The translations under genes and the position numbers were made by a program. A stretch of DNA of 64,000 nt. It comes from Patiria pectinifera (lineage: Eukaryota; Echinodermata; Asteroidea; Valvatida; Asterinidae). Of the stretch, positions 45,451 to 55,669 are shown piece by piece; position 1 is the first letter of the stretch; each line of letters starts with the position of its first letter. A model generated the notes under the pieces. It saw nothing but the letters and a program-made list of their open reading frames with translations, searched no databases and was not told the origin of the DNA. Location of the stretch: the NCBI GenBank assembly GCA_029964075.1, contig CM057135.1, positions 9,512,863 to 9,576,862 on the forward strand, given 5' to 3'.

Positions 45451-45764
45451 TAGGCCATCAGCCTCGGTCGAAAATTTTGGCAACCGGTATCAAATGAGGG
45501 GAATAATCGTCATAGCGATTTTTGGCAAGGTAAACACCTCAAGAATCGGAAAAAAAGTGATAGCATTGCAGCAGTGACAGCTTTTTATGCCCTGATTTGA
45601 TACTGACCAAATCCCCAAGCTGATGGCCTTCTCCAGTCATACCCGCGGAGTTTGATTCAGATGTTCACATAAGAACGCCGGATAGAGATTTTATAGAGCG
45701 ACTGTTACCCGATATGCCCTAAGACTATTTATTTAAGGACGGAAATGTTAAAAAAAAAAAAAAA

Positions 45765-45992
45765 CACTATAAACGATCTAATATAAAAGCGTACGAAGAC
45801 GATAGACTAGAATCTGTTTTTAGAATCAAACAAAGAAAAAGAGCTCTTATGGTTAAACGCCGAGGGTTTATTTTAGCCGCCATGTCTTTAGAAATACCAA
45901 AAAGTGAATTAGAACTTAATACGCTTCATTATTTAATAAGAATATTATTTGTTAGTGAAAGAAAAATCTTTGAAGGGAGGAACTGGCTTTAA
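45765..45992 (+). pseudogene. Virus-like cassette ORF 1, unrecognised
   Basis: A frame entered behind a poly-A(14) run reads a basic, helical sequence (KRRGFILAAMSLEIPKSELE) and ends at 45990-45992. Upstream of the A-run another frame (45650-45712) reads DRDFIERLLPDMP and stops. The A-run may be the site of a frameshift joining the two parts of one gene. No family recognised. Confidence 0.35.
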
Positions 45993-46009
45993 AGTTTATT
46001 GAAGGAGAA

Positions 46010-46562
46010 ATGGGTACAAGCGAGTTGAGAGTAATAAGAGGAAGTATTATCGTTACGGGTGATGATTTAGATTTTATTCTTCCGAATCATTTCGAGCCGT
46101 CACCACTCGGAATCACCGGTTCGGTCATCATTCCACCAGGGTGGTACGAACAACGTCGATTGGTTCGACTTCATTTTGAATTCTATATCTGGGGTAAGTT
46201 TTCGAATATTTAGAGAATCTAAACAGGTGACGTTGGTGATTACCGACTTGAATCTCAAATTGCGTTTAAACAGAGAAGTATCTCGATTACTCAATTTACC
46301 CAAAGAAAGACATGTACCCAAAGTGGTATATACGGGGTCTTACGACGTTAATCCGTTTAAATTTTTGTTTAATCGCTGCCCACAATTATGTACGAGTGAA
46401 AACTTTGTTAATGGTCGTCCTTCCGACATCTTAAAAATCGTACCCGTGGGAACGCGCAAACCCGATTTTGAAAGAGCCGAGGGATTCAAAAAACTTAAAA
46501 ACGGTATAATTTACAAACTGACATTTTATATCAGCGGTGAAAAGGACAGATCATCAACATAA
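46010..46562 (+). pseudogene. Virus-like cassette ORF 2, frameshifted
   Basis: ATG 46010 opens MGTSELRVIRGSIIVTGDDL and runs to a stop at 46211-46213. The overlapping frame 46176-46562 continues with the same character (beta-rich, then LNLPKERHVPKVVYTG). The two overlap at 46176-46213, indicating one gene of about 180 codons with a single frameshift. No family was recognised. Beta-rich content, and position next to a membrane-type ORF, would fit a structural protein, but that is only a guess. Confidence 0.4.
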
Positions 46563-46625
46563 GGGTGAGGATATCTTTGTCGAGTTAGAGTTCTTTTAAT
46601 TTTAAAAGCGTTTTATATTAAAAAC

Positions 46626-47150
46626 ATGAGTTTAAAACCGAATATTTATCCTGATATTTCAAGCAACGAGACAAAAGTTTACAGACTTAAAAAGATCGAC
46701 AAGATTCAATCTCTAATCTTAAAAGAGAGAGACCACCGAGAGCGCATTTATAAAAAATTAAAGAGAATGATCGACACTATTTACTACGTAGAGATAGGAG
46801 TCGAAGGATTGGGGGCTATTGTGGGAGCTGTCAGTATTCCCACTCTCTTGGGAATCGTATCAGCCCCCGTTGGATTGGTGCTAGAAGGAACATTTATAGG
46901 TGCTTTTGGTATAGACAATTTGCTTAGATTCGCGTGTAAGCGATTATCCGCAAAGCTTAAAAAGCACGACCAGATTATAATATAAGCGGACTCCAAACTT
47001 CACACGATTGAAGAATACGTGTCTCAAGCCATCAGCGACGGAGATATATCGCACGAAGAGTTCTTATTGATTACGAGATAGCTCGAAAAATTTAACAAGC
47101 TTAGGCAGAAAATTAGAACAAAGACCAGCACAAAGCTTCAAAAATTAAAA
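46626..47150 (+). pseudogene. Virus-like cassette ORF 3, membrane-type protein
   Basis: ATG 46626 opens a 119-codon frame. A basic amphipathic N-terminus (KIDKIQSLILKERDHRER) precedes a long Gly/Val/Ile-rich hydrophobic stretch at about residues 57-100, probably two membrane passes. After the TAA at 46983-46985 the same frame continues with HTIEEYVSQAISDGDISHEE and, beyond a TAG near 47080, LEKFNKLRQKIRTKT. This organisation (membrane hairpin, then a short acidic EF-hand-like helix pair) recalls a family of uncharacterised proteins repeated in cnidarian and other invertebrate genomes; that is from memory, not verified. Two in-frame stops make this copy a pseudogene. Confidence 0.5.
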
Positions 47151-47344
47151 ATGATTTGGATTTAGATATAGAAGTAAAAAAAAAAAAACCAGGAGGACGA
47201 ACAATTGGCGAAAGCAAAAAAATCTCTAATCGAAAAACTTACAAGCTCGAATTCTCAGTAAATAAATATGAGGTAGACCCACCTACTTATAGTGCGGTAC
47301 CCTCGGCCCCACCTTTTATTGTAGCGATAGTCGTATCTTTTTAG

Positions 47345-47760
47345 AGATTGATCGTATTGATTTTGAGTCACTTTAAATAAATCTCTGACTAGTTTTTTGT
47401 CTGATCCAACGACGTGATAACAACACGCTGCTATTAAAGATCTTTTGACGCATCCGTTTCCCCCTCAATGTTTTGTAATTAACGAGCTCGTTTTTATCGT
47501 TTCTTGGACGTCTTCTGAGTCTTGCTCTGGAAACACGTCTTAAATCATTTAAGTCATTTCTTTATATTTGTCTTTTGATTCTTCTTTACATAGGAACAAT
47601 TGATATATAGTCCTTGCGCATTTTCTGCTAAAAAATCGAAGTAACGTGATATTATTTCGCCGCAGGTTTTGCAAATTAGGAACCCATTCTCGATGAAAAT
47701 TTGATGCTGGCACTGATCCCAAGGTTGCAGCGTCATAAAGTATTCCATCTATATAATAAA
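47345..47760 (-). pseudogene. Virus-like cassette ORF 4, zinc-ribbon (TFIIB-like?)
   Basis: On the minus strand ATG 47748 opens a 64-codon frame with a C-x-H ... NGFLICKTCGEIIS zinc-ribbon-like motif, similar in layout to the TFIIB N-terminal ribbon. Another frame from 47539 down reads CVKRSLIAACCYHVVG, similar in character to a cyclin-like repeat of TFIIB-type factors. The shift between them and one stop make the copy defective. TFIIB-like factors are encoded by several large DNA-virus groups. The assignment is tentative. Confidence 0.3.
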
Positions 47761-47789
47761 CTTTAAATAAAAATGATAGCATTTTTTAA

Positions 47790-48110
47790 ATAGCGACGCC
47801 CAATATCATAAAAATTAAATACCGCCGTCTGTTTTTATCTCGAAATTAACCTCCCTTATCATAGAAAAATAAACACCACCCTCTGTTTTTCCTCTTTATC
47901 ACAAAAATTAAATACCGCCCTCTTTTTTATTGAACAGCACCTATATCTTTATATAATTGACATCAGATACCCTTAGCGCCCATAAATAGCGCCCTCTGTT
48001 TTTATCGGTCAATTAACCTCCCTCATCATAAAAATTAAATACCGCCCTCTGTTTATAATTGGTATCCCTCACCACCCATAAATAGCGCCCTCTATTGATT
48101 TTTATTATAA
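47790..48110 (+). repeat. Interspersed ATAAAAATTAAATACCGCCC motif array
   Basis: AAATTAAATACCGCC(G/C)TCTG occurs at least three times with exact or near-exact copies. A CATAAATAGCGCCCTCT(G/A)T variant occurs twice, interleaved with TTAACCTCCCT(T/C)ATCAT. Non-coding, directly next to the virus-like ORFs. Confidence 0.7.
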
Positions 48111-48169
48111 TTGAACTTGAACTCGATAAAATGATCATTTATTATACGTTCTCTTTATTTGATATTCAT

Positions 48170-48600
48170 ATATTGTAATATATACGGTAAAAGGGTACTC
48201 CGAGTGGCTTTTTCGTTGTTATTCAAATTAGCTCATTTAAATAGCTTTGCTTACATCTTAATATACACAGTAAAAGGCTACTGCGGGTGGCTATCTCGTT
48301 ATTCAAATTAGCTCATTTAAATAGCTTTTCTTACTTTTTAATATAATTATACAGTAAAAGGGTATTCCGAGTGGCTTTTTCATTGTTATTCAAATTAGCT
48401 CATTCAAATAGCTTTTCTTACATCTTAATATATACAGTAAAAGGCTACTGCGAGTGGCTCTTTTGTTGTTATTCAAATTAGCTCATTTTAACAGCTTTTG
48501 TTACTTCTAAATATATACAGTAAAAGGCTACTGCGAGTGTTTTTTTTTGGTTGATATACAAATCAGCTCATTTAAATTGCTTTTTGGTATGTCATACATG
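48170..48600 (+). repeat. ~85-bp tandem array, five units
   Basis: Each unit contains ACAGTAAAAGGCTACTGCGA (or a close variant), GTGGCT, then TTATTCAAATTAGCTCATTT and a pyrimidine-rich TTACATCTTA end. Units start near 48180, 48264, 48350, 48430 and 48515. AT-rich, non-coding. Confidence 0.8.
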
Positions 48601-48745
48601 AAAAGGTTTTTATCTAAGGTCCACACTGGCCACAGTTGCATAGCACAGCACGTGTCCATTTTTATCCTACATCTAAATTACTTTTAAAATAGTTTAGAAT
48701 ATGCATAAAAAAGAGGGTAACAACAGTGAAGTAATTGTGAGTATT

Positions 48746-49583
48746 TCATTGTGAGTTTGTAAAAGTCTCTGAGTATTTTTGCCAAGTGTTGAAGTTCGGT
48801 GAAATAACCTTCCCCCTCTTCTTTTCCCGCCGAAAGGTTTTAAATGATATTTCCAACCAGTGTCCAAAATTAGCTGCATTCCTGAGAGCCCCAATTTCAG
48901 ACATGTTATAAATTTTAGTACAGGATTTTATACACCCCTCCAAATTGGATAAACTCCTTCCTATATCAACTGGGGTTACGCTAGGGATAACCGTATCATT
49001 ACTTCGCTGCTGCCTGTTATAAGTTTTTTTAATTTTATAATAAATTTCTTGTGGATCAACAGCCGTTTTTACTGTGTTGGTTTGATCCGCCTCCCTCTCG
49101 TCTTTGTCATCGATATACATTTTTAAAATAGGTAATAGATGCGGATTGTGATAAAACCCATTTAAGTTCATCAAGCCGTCCAGTATCCAAAGGTGCCTCT
49201 GCATTCTCCAATTGCTGAGTCAGCTCTTCTAATTTGACCACGATCCTTTCATCCGCAGTGTTGACCAAGCTGTTTGCCAAGCTGACGGAATCTTGCCCGT
49301 ATGTGTGACATCTACAAGTGTGTGCGCAGAGCGGCAGATGTAGCCGTCGGCTGTGAGGGCATCTGGCTTTATAGGATCTAAAATTAGCCAACCATTGTTT
49401 GCTTCTGACGTATGCCGACGTAGTAACACACCCTACATTCCTCTGACGTTTATTGACCATGCGTGGGACCATATAGAGTGATACTAGGATGATACCGTAA
49501 TTTGGGGGCACGTAACCTCCATCCACACACCGGCTGCCCGGATACAAGGTTATATTTAGATTGACCTGTGTTGTTGTTGACAC
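48746..49583 (-). pseudogene. Unrecognised two-part ORF on minus strand
   Basis: Frames 49107-49583, 49229-49429 and 48746-49204 overlap and read as parts of one protein. There is a middle segment (GWLILDPIKPDALTADGY), then VVKLEELTQQLENAEAPLD, then a charged segment and a C-terminal part ending GHWLEISFKTFRREKK and a TWQKYSETFTNSQ end. The frame changes at about 49300 and 49110 suggest decay. No family was recognised. The C-terminal W...F..F..K pattern resembles uncharacterised transposon-associated proteins, but this is weak. Confidence 0.3.
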
Positions 49584-50647
49584 GTGACCTATGCAAATGT
49601 GGCACTTGTTAACTCAATGTCCATTCACTCTTGAAACAAGTAAGTCCATAGTTTTAGGGGGTTTCTTCTACATTTTCTTATTATAATTGTATAAGAATGA
49701 CAATTATGTGTAAGTGGAAGTTCCTTTGAGTATATTATGTCATTTACGGGTTTAGTTAATCCGTAACAGCATTTTGTTGAGGGTGCAATAATATTTTAGA
49801 GACACTTGGTGATGTGTCCGCATCATGCGGGAGCGCGCGAAACAGGCACTGCTTGTCTTCCAACTTTTGGATGACAGTCACTTATTTTGTAGCCGGGAAT
49901 CTCTCGGTGAGAATCCACCTTTCCTTTGCTGTTTGCCAGCATAATCATGTACTGAGAGGGAAGGTGGGCGCCTCTGGAACCTGTGGTTAGTGTCCTTTTT
50001 ATCATAACTTTGCGGGAAACTTGCGTTTTTGTGACACTTTCACTCACGAACTTTTGCAGCGTCGTCGTCATAGCTACAGTCGTGCATATTCCCACACACA
50101 CCAACGTTGTACTTTTATGCACAGCGCACAGCCTATGAACTCGTGTTGTGTGTGTGTGTGTGTGACCTTTGACCGCTATTGTGTGTACACATTCACCATG
50201 TATTTTGCCGCAGTGTTGTCTTGTTTATTTTTCCGTTGAGCCATCTTTTGCAACCTGATCTTTGGCCTGGTGATCTGTCTTTGCATCGTGAGCGGTATCC
50301 ACACATAGCACATATACTGGGGAAGTTTTGGGATCAACATCCGTTTATTAACTGCAACTGATTAACTCATTGTTACTCTACTGATTTCCACTCTGATTTG
50401 CTGACGATTGGATAAATTCTCTATTAATCGCTGAAATTGAACTGAACTGGTGATTCCGTGTGATTCCATCTGGGGCAGCCTCCAACACACTTATCCTGAT
50501 TAAGTTTGGGATCGAACTTCCTTCATCATGCTGTGACACCGCAGTATTCAAATCACTTCAGTAACAAAACAATTCACGGCCCATTGAATTTCAATAATTT
50601 ACCCAAACTGCAGTGTCACCCAGAGTCACTTCATTGGCAAGTCAAGG
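49584..50647. other. Intergenic DNA with (TG)n
   Basis: No supportable gene. A (GT)10 microsatellite lies at about 50144-50163. Confidence 0.4.
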
Positions 50648-50654
50648 TTGAAGT

Positions 50655-51127
50655 TAGCCCCATATATAAATGTGGCCAATTTACTGGACTACCTCCGTAA
50701 ATAAAGGCTACACTTCCACCATGTACAAAAACATGTAGAACTTTGTCAAATTTAGATTTTCACATTAAGGCTTAGTTTGCAGTTTATTTGTGCTTGAGAA
50801 GCATACTCACCTCTATTATAGGCTAATCAGAAAGTGCTGCCTTTTTCATGTGTCTAATTTTCGTGAAATTTCCAGATTCGTTTGCACACGTTTGCATATT
50901 AAAATTTCAACATGAAATTTCACGAAAATTAGACATATGAAAAAGGCAGCACTTTCTGATTAGCCTATAGAGGATGAGTATGCTTCAAAAGCAAAAATAA
51001 ACTGCAAACTAAGCCTCAGTGTGAAAAACAAAATTTGACAAAGTTCGACATGTTTTTGTACATGGTGGAAGTGTGGCCTTTATTTACGGAGGTAGTCCAG
51101 TAAATTGGCCACATTTATGGGGCTTTG
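50655..51127. mobile_element. 473-bp palindromic fold-back element with 7-bp TSD
   Basis: The arms (50655-about 50879 and about 50910-51127) are near-perfect inverted copies sharing TAAATGTGGCCAATTTACTG, ACATGTTTTTGTACATGGTG-type and GGCAGCACTTTCTGATTAGC segments. They are separated by a spacer of only about 30 bp. TTGAAGT is repeated exactly at 50648-50654 and 51128-51134 as a target duplication. Length and TSD fit a fold-back MITE. Confidence 0.85.
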
Positions 51128-51472
51128 TTGAAGTAGACTTGTACGAGTCGTATTTATACAGATTTTTAAACACAAGATCAAAAATGAAAAAAAAAAACAT
51201 CTTAAAGAATAATGAGAGGCAAAAGCAAGACTGAGAGAGACATTGAGAGAAAAATTGGGGAATTTGGTCTGGTGCCGGCCCTCCTTTCTACTTCGTGTGT
51301 CACGCATTGTGTGTTACCCGGTGTTACGCCGGGCTGTGTGGTCGCATCGCGGTGTGGGCCGAGACATGGTTCGGACATGTCGGATAATCGGGTATTGAAT
51401 TGAGATAAAAAGCTGATTAAAAAATCAAATAATTTCCTAGCTTATAACGATTCTTACTAATTGTGATGGGTT

Positions 51473-52783
51473 TTGAAAATTATGAAGTGTTACAGTAATA
51501 CTGAAACTTGGCTAAATGAAAGCATACCAGATAATGTTATCCACATCCCCAATTTCGATGTTGAAAGAGGAGACCGAACGACAGAGTCAGGAAAAACGAG
51601 AGGAGGGGGAGTTTGTTTATACATAAACAGGAGATGGTGCAATAACTGGGTGGTCAAAGATGTCAAATGTTCCCCTGATATTGAATATATTACCGTGGGA
51701 TTGCGGCCATTTTACCTTCCACGGGAGTTCCCGCAGATTTTTGTGACCGTCTGTTACATATATCCTAGGGCAGACATAGCAGCAGCAAGCAGCCACCTTG
51801 CCAGCCACACGCATGCCATAGAAAGCCCATCCCAAGATGCCCCCATCTTCATTATCGGAGATTTCAACCAATGCCGGCTGAATGTGGAATTACCTAACTA
51901 TGAACAATACATTAACGTCGGAACAATAATAATAATAATGAACAGTTTTTATATAGCGCAAAATTACAATGAAGTCTCAAAGCGCTTGTGGAAAGTTAAA
52001 TAGTGAAACCAGGACTATAAAATACCCAAATTACAGAAAATACAGAAAGAACTACAAAATGCATACAATGAAAAAGAACAAGTTATTTAACAAAAAGATG
52101 TGTCTTCAAATTAGACTTTAACTGTTCTAGAGAGGAGCTTTCTTTTATACTATTAGGGAGTGAATTCCAGAGTTCAGGAGATGCAACCTGAAAAGCCCTT
52201 TGCCCGTAAGCTTTGGTGGTGGCTGGAAAAGGAGTGAGAAGATTTTGTGAGCCAGAACGAAGATTTCTAGTAGGGCAATAGTCGTGGATTAATTCTATGA
52301 GATATTGAGGAGCTATACCATGTTTGCATTTGTATGTCGTAACTAAGAGTTTGAAAATTATTCTCTGTTTAACTGGTAACCAATGTAAATTATGCAAGGG
52401 GTGAATCGATCCTAGATTTGTGCTACGGAAACATTCCTGAAGCCTATGTGAGCAAAACCTTTTACCAGCTGGGCAGTTCTGACCACAAGAACATTCATGT
52501 AATCCTTACCTACGAGCAGAAATTGAAGAGAATTAAGCCCGTTGTTAAGGGACGCTACGACTGGACGGATGATAATGTGGAGGTGCTACGCGCATGCCTA
52601 GATTGTACGGACTGGGAGCTGCCGTTGGACAATGCGACCTCACTGGACGAGCAAGTCGTTACAATCAGGAACTACATCAACTTCTGTGTTGAACTTACTT
52701 TACCTCGTAAAGTGATTCAGGTATTCCCTAACAACAAAACATGGGTTACAACTGAGTTAAGGAATTTAATTAAGCAAAAATGA
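51473..52783 (+). pseudogene. LINE D endonuclease, split by insertion
   Basis: The first part, 51473-51915, reads TETWLNESIPD (catalytic Glu region), GGGVCLYINR, VTVCYIYPRAD and FIIGDFNQC. The second part, 52418-52783, reads LDLCYGNIPEAYVSKTF, LGSSDHKNI (terminal SDH motif), then the linker ending NNKTWVTTELRNLIKQK. Between them lies an unrelated insertion in the opposite orientation. The N-terminal Asn-containing motif is missing. Confidence 0.85.
51920..52400 (-). mobile_element. Rex1-like LINE 3' fragment inserted in LINE D
   Basis: The minus frame 52083-52397 reads MHNLHWLPVKQRIIFKLL, APQYLIELI, RAFQVASPELWNSLPNSI and LKTHLFVK, the familiar C-terminus of Rex1/L2-type LINE polyproteins. 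The 3' UTR runs to AAGCGCTTTGAGAC and a GCGCTATATAAAAA terminus, with a (TTA)n tail at 51928-51942 (read on the minus strand). It is a heavily 5'-truncated copy, as is usual for target-primed insertion. Confidence 0.85.
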
Positions 52784-53197
52784 AATGCTGTGTCTCAAAG
52801 TAACGATGTAGTAAAGAGGGATCTGCAAAAGAAGATAAAGCAACAAATTGTACAAAGTAAGAAGGTTCAGAAACACAGAATTGAATAGGGTTTTCGAGCT
52901 AACGACAGTAGGTCAGCTTGGAAAACAATGCAAGACTTAACAGGATATAAAAGACCAATGAAAAGCCTAAAAATTGGGCAAACGAAAGACTTTGTTGAGG
53001 GATTAAATGATTTTTACTGCCGATTTGATGATTAAGATTTCAGACGTGAGAATGAAGATCTTGTCACAACACTACAGACTAAAGCACGAGAGAACAATGA
53101 GACCAAACCTTGCGTTACAGAGCATTATGTACGAAGAGTATTTGCTAGTCTTGCACTGAATAAAGCTGCAGGTCCTGACAGATTATGTAACAGAGTA

Positions 53198-54172
53198 TTG
53201 AGAGTTTGCAGAGACCAGCTTGGATGTGTTTACACACAATTATTTCAGAATTCGCTTGATCAAGGCATTGTACCAACTTCGTGGAAAACTTCAACAGTTG
53301 TTCCTGTACCAAAAAGTTGCAAATGTGTTGAGTACAAAGACTTTAGGCCAACGTGCAATGTTATGAAGTGCCTAGAAAAATTAGTGCTGAAACAGGTCAC
53401 GAGTCAGGTCGGGAACCATCTTGACCCACTGCAATTTGCCTACCGCAATAACAGAAGTGTAGATGATGCAGTGTTAACTTTTCTCCACGGAACTTATAAC
53501 CATTTGGATGTTAGTAAGAACTTTGTCAGGGCACTGTTTGTAGACTTTTCAAGTGCATTCAACACCATAATACCACACCTGCTTGCAAACAAATTCGTAG
53601 AAATGCAAGCTCACCCCCAAATTGTGTTATGGATTCATAACTTTCTGCTAGATAGACCTCAGGTAGTAAGAATGGGAGCCATTAAGTCTGGTACCAAAGT
53701 ACTTAGCACAGGTGCACCACAGGGGTGCGTTCTATCCCCCGCATTGTTTTCCCTGTACACAAGTGAATGCGTTAGTGAAAATGAATCATGCACTATCATC
53801 AAATATGCAGACGATACGGCAATTACTGGTTTCCTAACAACGGAGAAAACAAATGACTACATCGCAGCTGTGAGGAGATTCACTGAATGGTGTGATGCTC
53901 ATCACCTTCAGTTGAATGTATCCAAAACAAAAGAACTGATATTCGACTTTCGAAGGAAAGCAGAACGACATGAACCGCTCGTTCTGCATGACAAAGAGGT
54001 TGAACAGGTGGGAAAAAACAAATATCTGGGAAACACAATCACTAACACACTTGATTGGACGAAAAACACAGAAGCTCTTCACAAAAAAGGGAATCAAAGA
54101 TTGTACTTTTTGAGAACCCTGAATAATCTTCATGTAGACAGACAATTTTGGTCTTGTTCTATCGGGCCCTAA
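53198..54172 (+). pseudogene. LINE D reverse transcriptase
   Basis: RT landmarks: KAAGPDRLCNRVL just upstream (about 53163), PTSWKTSTVVPVPK, DPLQFAYRNNRSVDDAVL, ALFVDFSSAFNTIIPHLL, STGAPQGCVLSPALFSLYT, IIKYADDTAITG (catalytic YADD), LNVSKTKELIFDFR and KYLGNTI. The 324-codon frame ends at 54172. A further frame, 54245-54493, holds the short conserved tail (CVPGTNRARFLQSFVPNSIH) and stop. Only the last shift at about 54150-54250 and upstream stops (near 52780, 52887 and 53033) break it. Confidence 0.9.
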
Positions 54173-54609
54173 TCCAAAGTGTACTGACGTACAACCTAGC
54201 GTGTTACTATGGAAATGCGACGCAGGTAAACAGGGATCGCTTAGATGGTGTTAGACGGGTGGCACAGCGTGTCATTGGACAAGACTAGCCTCCTCTCAAG
54301 TTATTTGTTTGAACAAAGAGGCATGACTAAAATGGACAAAATCATTGGTGATCAAAGTCATGCACTCAATGAGCACTACACATTCAATCGTTCTGGCATC
54401 AGGTTGTGTGTGCCAGGCACAAACCGAGCACGCTTCCTTCAGTCATTTGTACCAAACTCCATCCATATGTTCAACCAACTTGTCAAGCGATAGCTCAACC
54501 CTTGGTTATAAATATTTCTCCATACCCCTTGTAACTGTTATCTTCAGCCGCATGCAGTCAGTCGTAGAATTAGAAATTATTTTGTGTATATTGTTATGGT
54601 TTATAGTAA

Positions 54610-55077
54610 AGTATAACATATAGATTAAATGATAGTGGTATTAATTCACTTCTATTGGTTACTCATATTGTTAATTGAAATTTTGTTAGTCATTAGTTCA
54701 AATTAGTGTTTGATATATTTGCAAATGGACAACATTGCAAATTGCTCTCTCTATATTTTAAATTTGTACTGCTGGTGGAAAGCAAATTTCCGCATGCTTA
54801 TTGTGGACAATAAATTATTATATCATCAAATATCATCTTGTAGATGCTATTTGACAAAAAAGTTTCCATTGAATTTTGCAACTTAAATTGTTATATTTTC
54901 AAAACGCAAGGTCGTATGAAAATGATTTTAACATTATTGATTTTGTAGTGTAATTTTCTTTCCTATCATACTAAATTTCCAGTTTTGTAAAAAAAAAATG
55001 AAAATTTGCTGTATGTGCTGAACCAGTCCTGTTGATTGTGCGTAAGGCAACCGCGCGCAGTAACATAATGAACAGTA
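54610..55077. other. AT-rich intergenic DNA
   Basis: No gene or repeat supported. Confidence 0.4.
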
Positions 55078-55235
55078 TTGAAGCCCGGTTCATTTGACGT
55101 CATTAAACATTCGGTGCAAAATTCGCCCGAGTTTAAATATGTTCAACTTTTACGAATTCGCAGCGCGAGTACTCCCCATGACGTCACAAATTCGCGTTCG
55201 CTTTCGCTTTCGCGCAGAGTATGAACCGGGCTTAA
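55078..55235. mobile_element. TTAA-type MITE with AAGCCCGGTTCAT ends
   Basis: The left end TTGAAGCCCGGTTCAT (55078-55093) and the inverted right end ATGAACCGGGCTTAA (55221-55235) bound 158 bp. The interior has a CG-rich GCGTTCGCTTTCGC segment. The terminal TTGA/TTAA tetramers fit a TTAA target duplication, as in piggyBac- or Kolobok-type elements. The same ends are common in MITEs of many marine invertebrates (from memory). Confidence 0.75.
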
Positions 55236-55669
55236 CACCATATAAAAAACTTGCGCGCATTTGCTCAACGGCACGCTGAACGTAGCCTTCAACACGCAAA
55301 ACGTCAGACAAATCCAGGCTGTTCCTCCAAACTTTACGCTGTTCACGAAAGGTGGTGGGTGGTTTTAACCCACCTCGCCCGGCATTTTAAACTTGAAACA
55401 ATTCCCTTTCAAGTGGTGATATTTGTCAAACCATTTATATCCTAGCCGATAGGGCTCTTTTCGATTAAAAAATTGGTTCAAAAGCCAAAAAAGTGTCTTT
55501 CCTATGGAGGTCAACACAAATTTCCCATTTTTTCCGCGGGTCGTCTCACTAAATCGAACAGCACAATCGTTTGAAGCCCCCTGCGGTTTCACCTCGCACG
55601 CAAGATTAAGCCTTATAGTATGTCCTTTCATTTGATATAACAATAGTTTCTATTGGTCGAGAGGACATT

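Larger units (their letters stand above)
45600..48600. mobile_element. AT-rich virus-like gene cassette, unclassified
   Basis: A block of short, tightly packed ORFs on the plus strand (45765-47150) and one on the minus strand (47345-47760), followed by two repeat arrays. Intergenic gaps are tens of bases and introns are absent, unlike the surrounding DNA. No RT, LTR or LINE motif occurs. Compact genes, a membrane-type protein and a zinc-ribbon protein resemble the content of large or mid-size DNA-virus-derived insertions. Several in-frame stops and shifts mark it as an old copy. Its affiliation (Polinton-like or other) cannot be set without a search, and the boundaries are approximate. Confidence 0.45.
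51473..54600 (+). mobile_element. LINE D, decayed, interrupted
   Basis: A 5'-truncated LINE starts in the endonuclease and ends near 54600. Its RT is nearly intact (one 324-codon frame). The endonuclease is split by a minus-strand LINE tail at 51920-52400. It differs in sequence from LINE A and LINE C, so it is a separate family. Confidence 0.85.
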
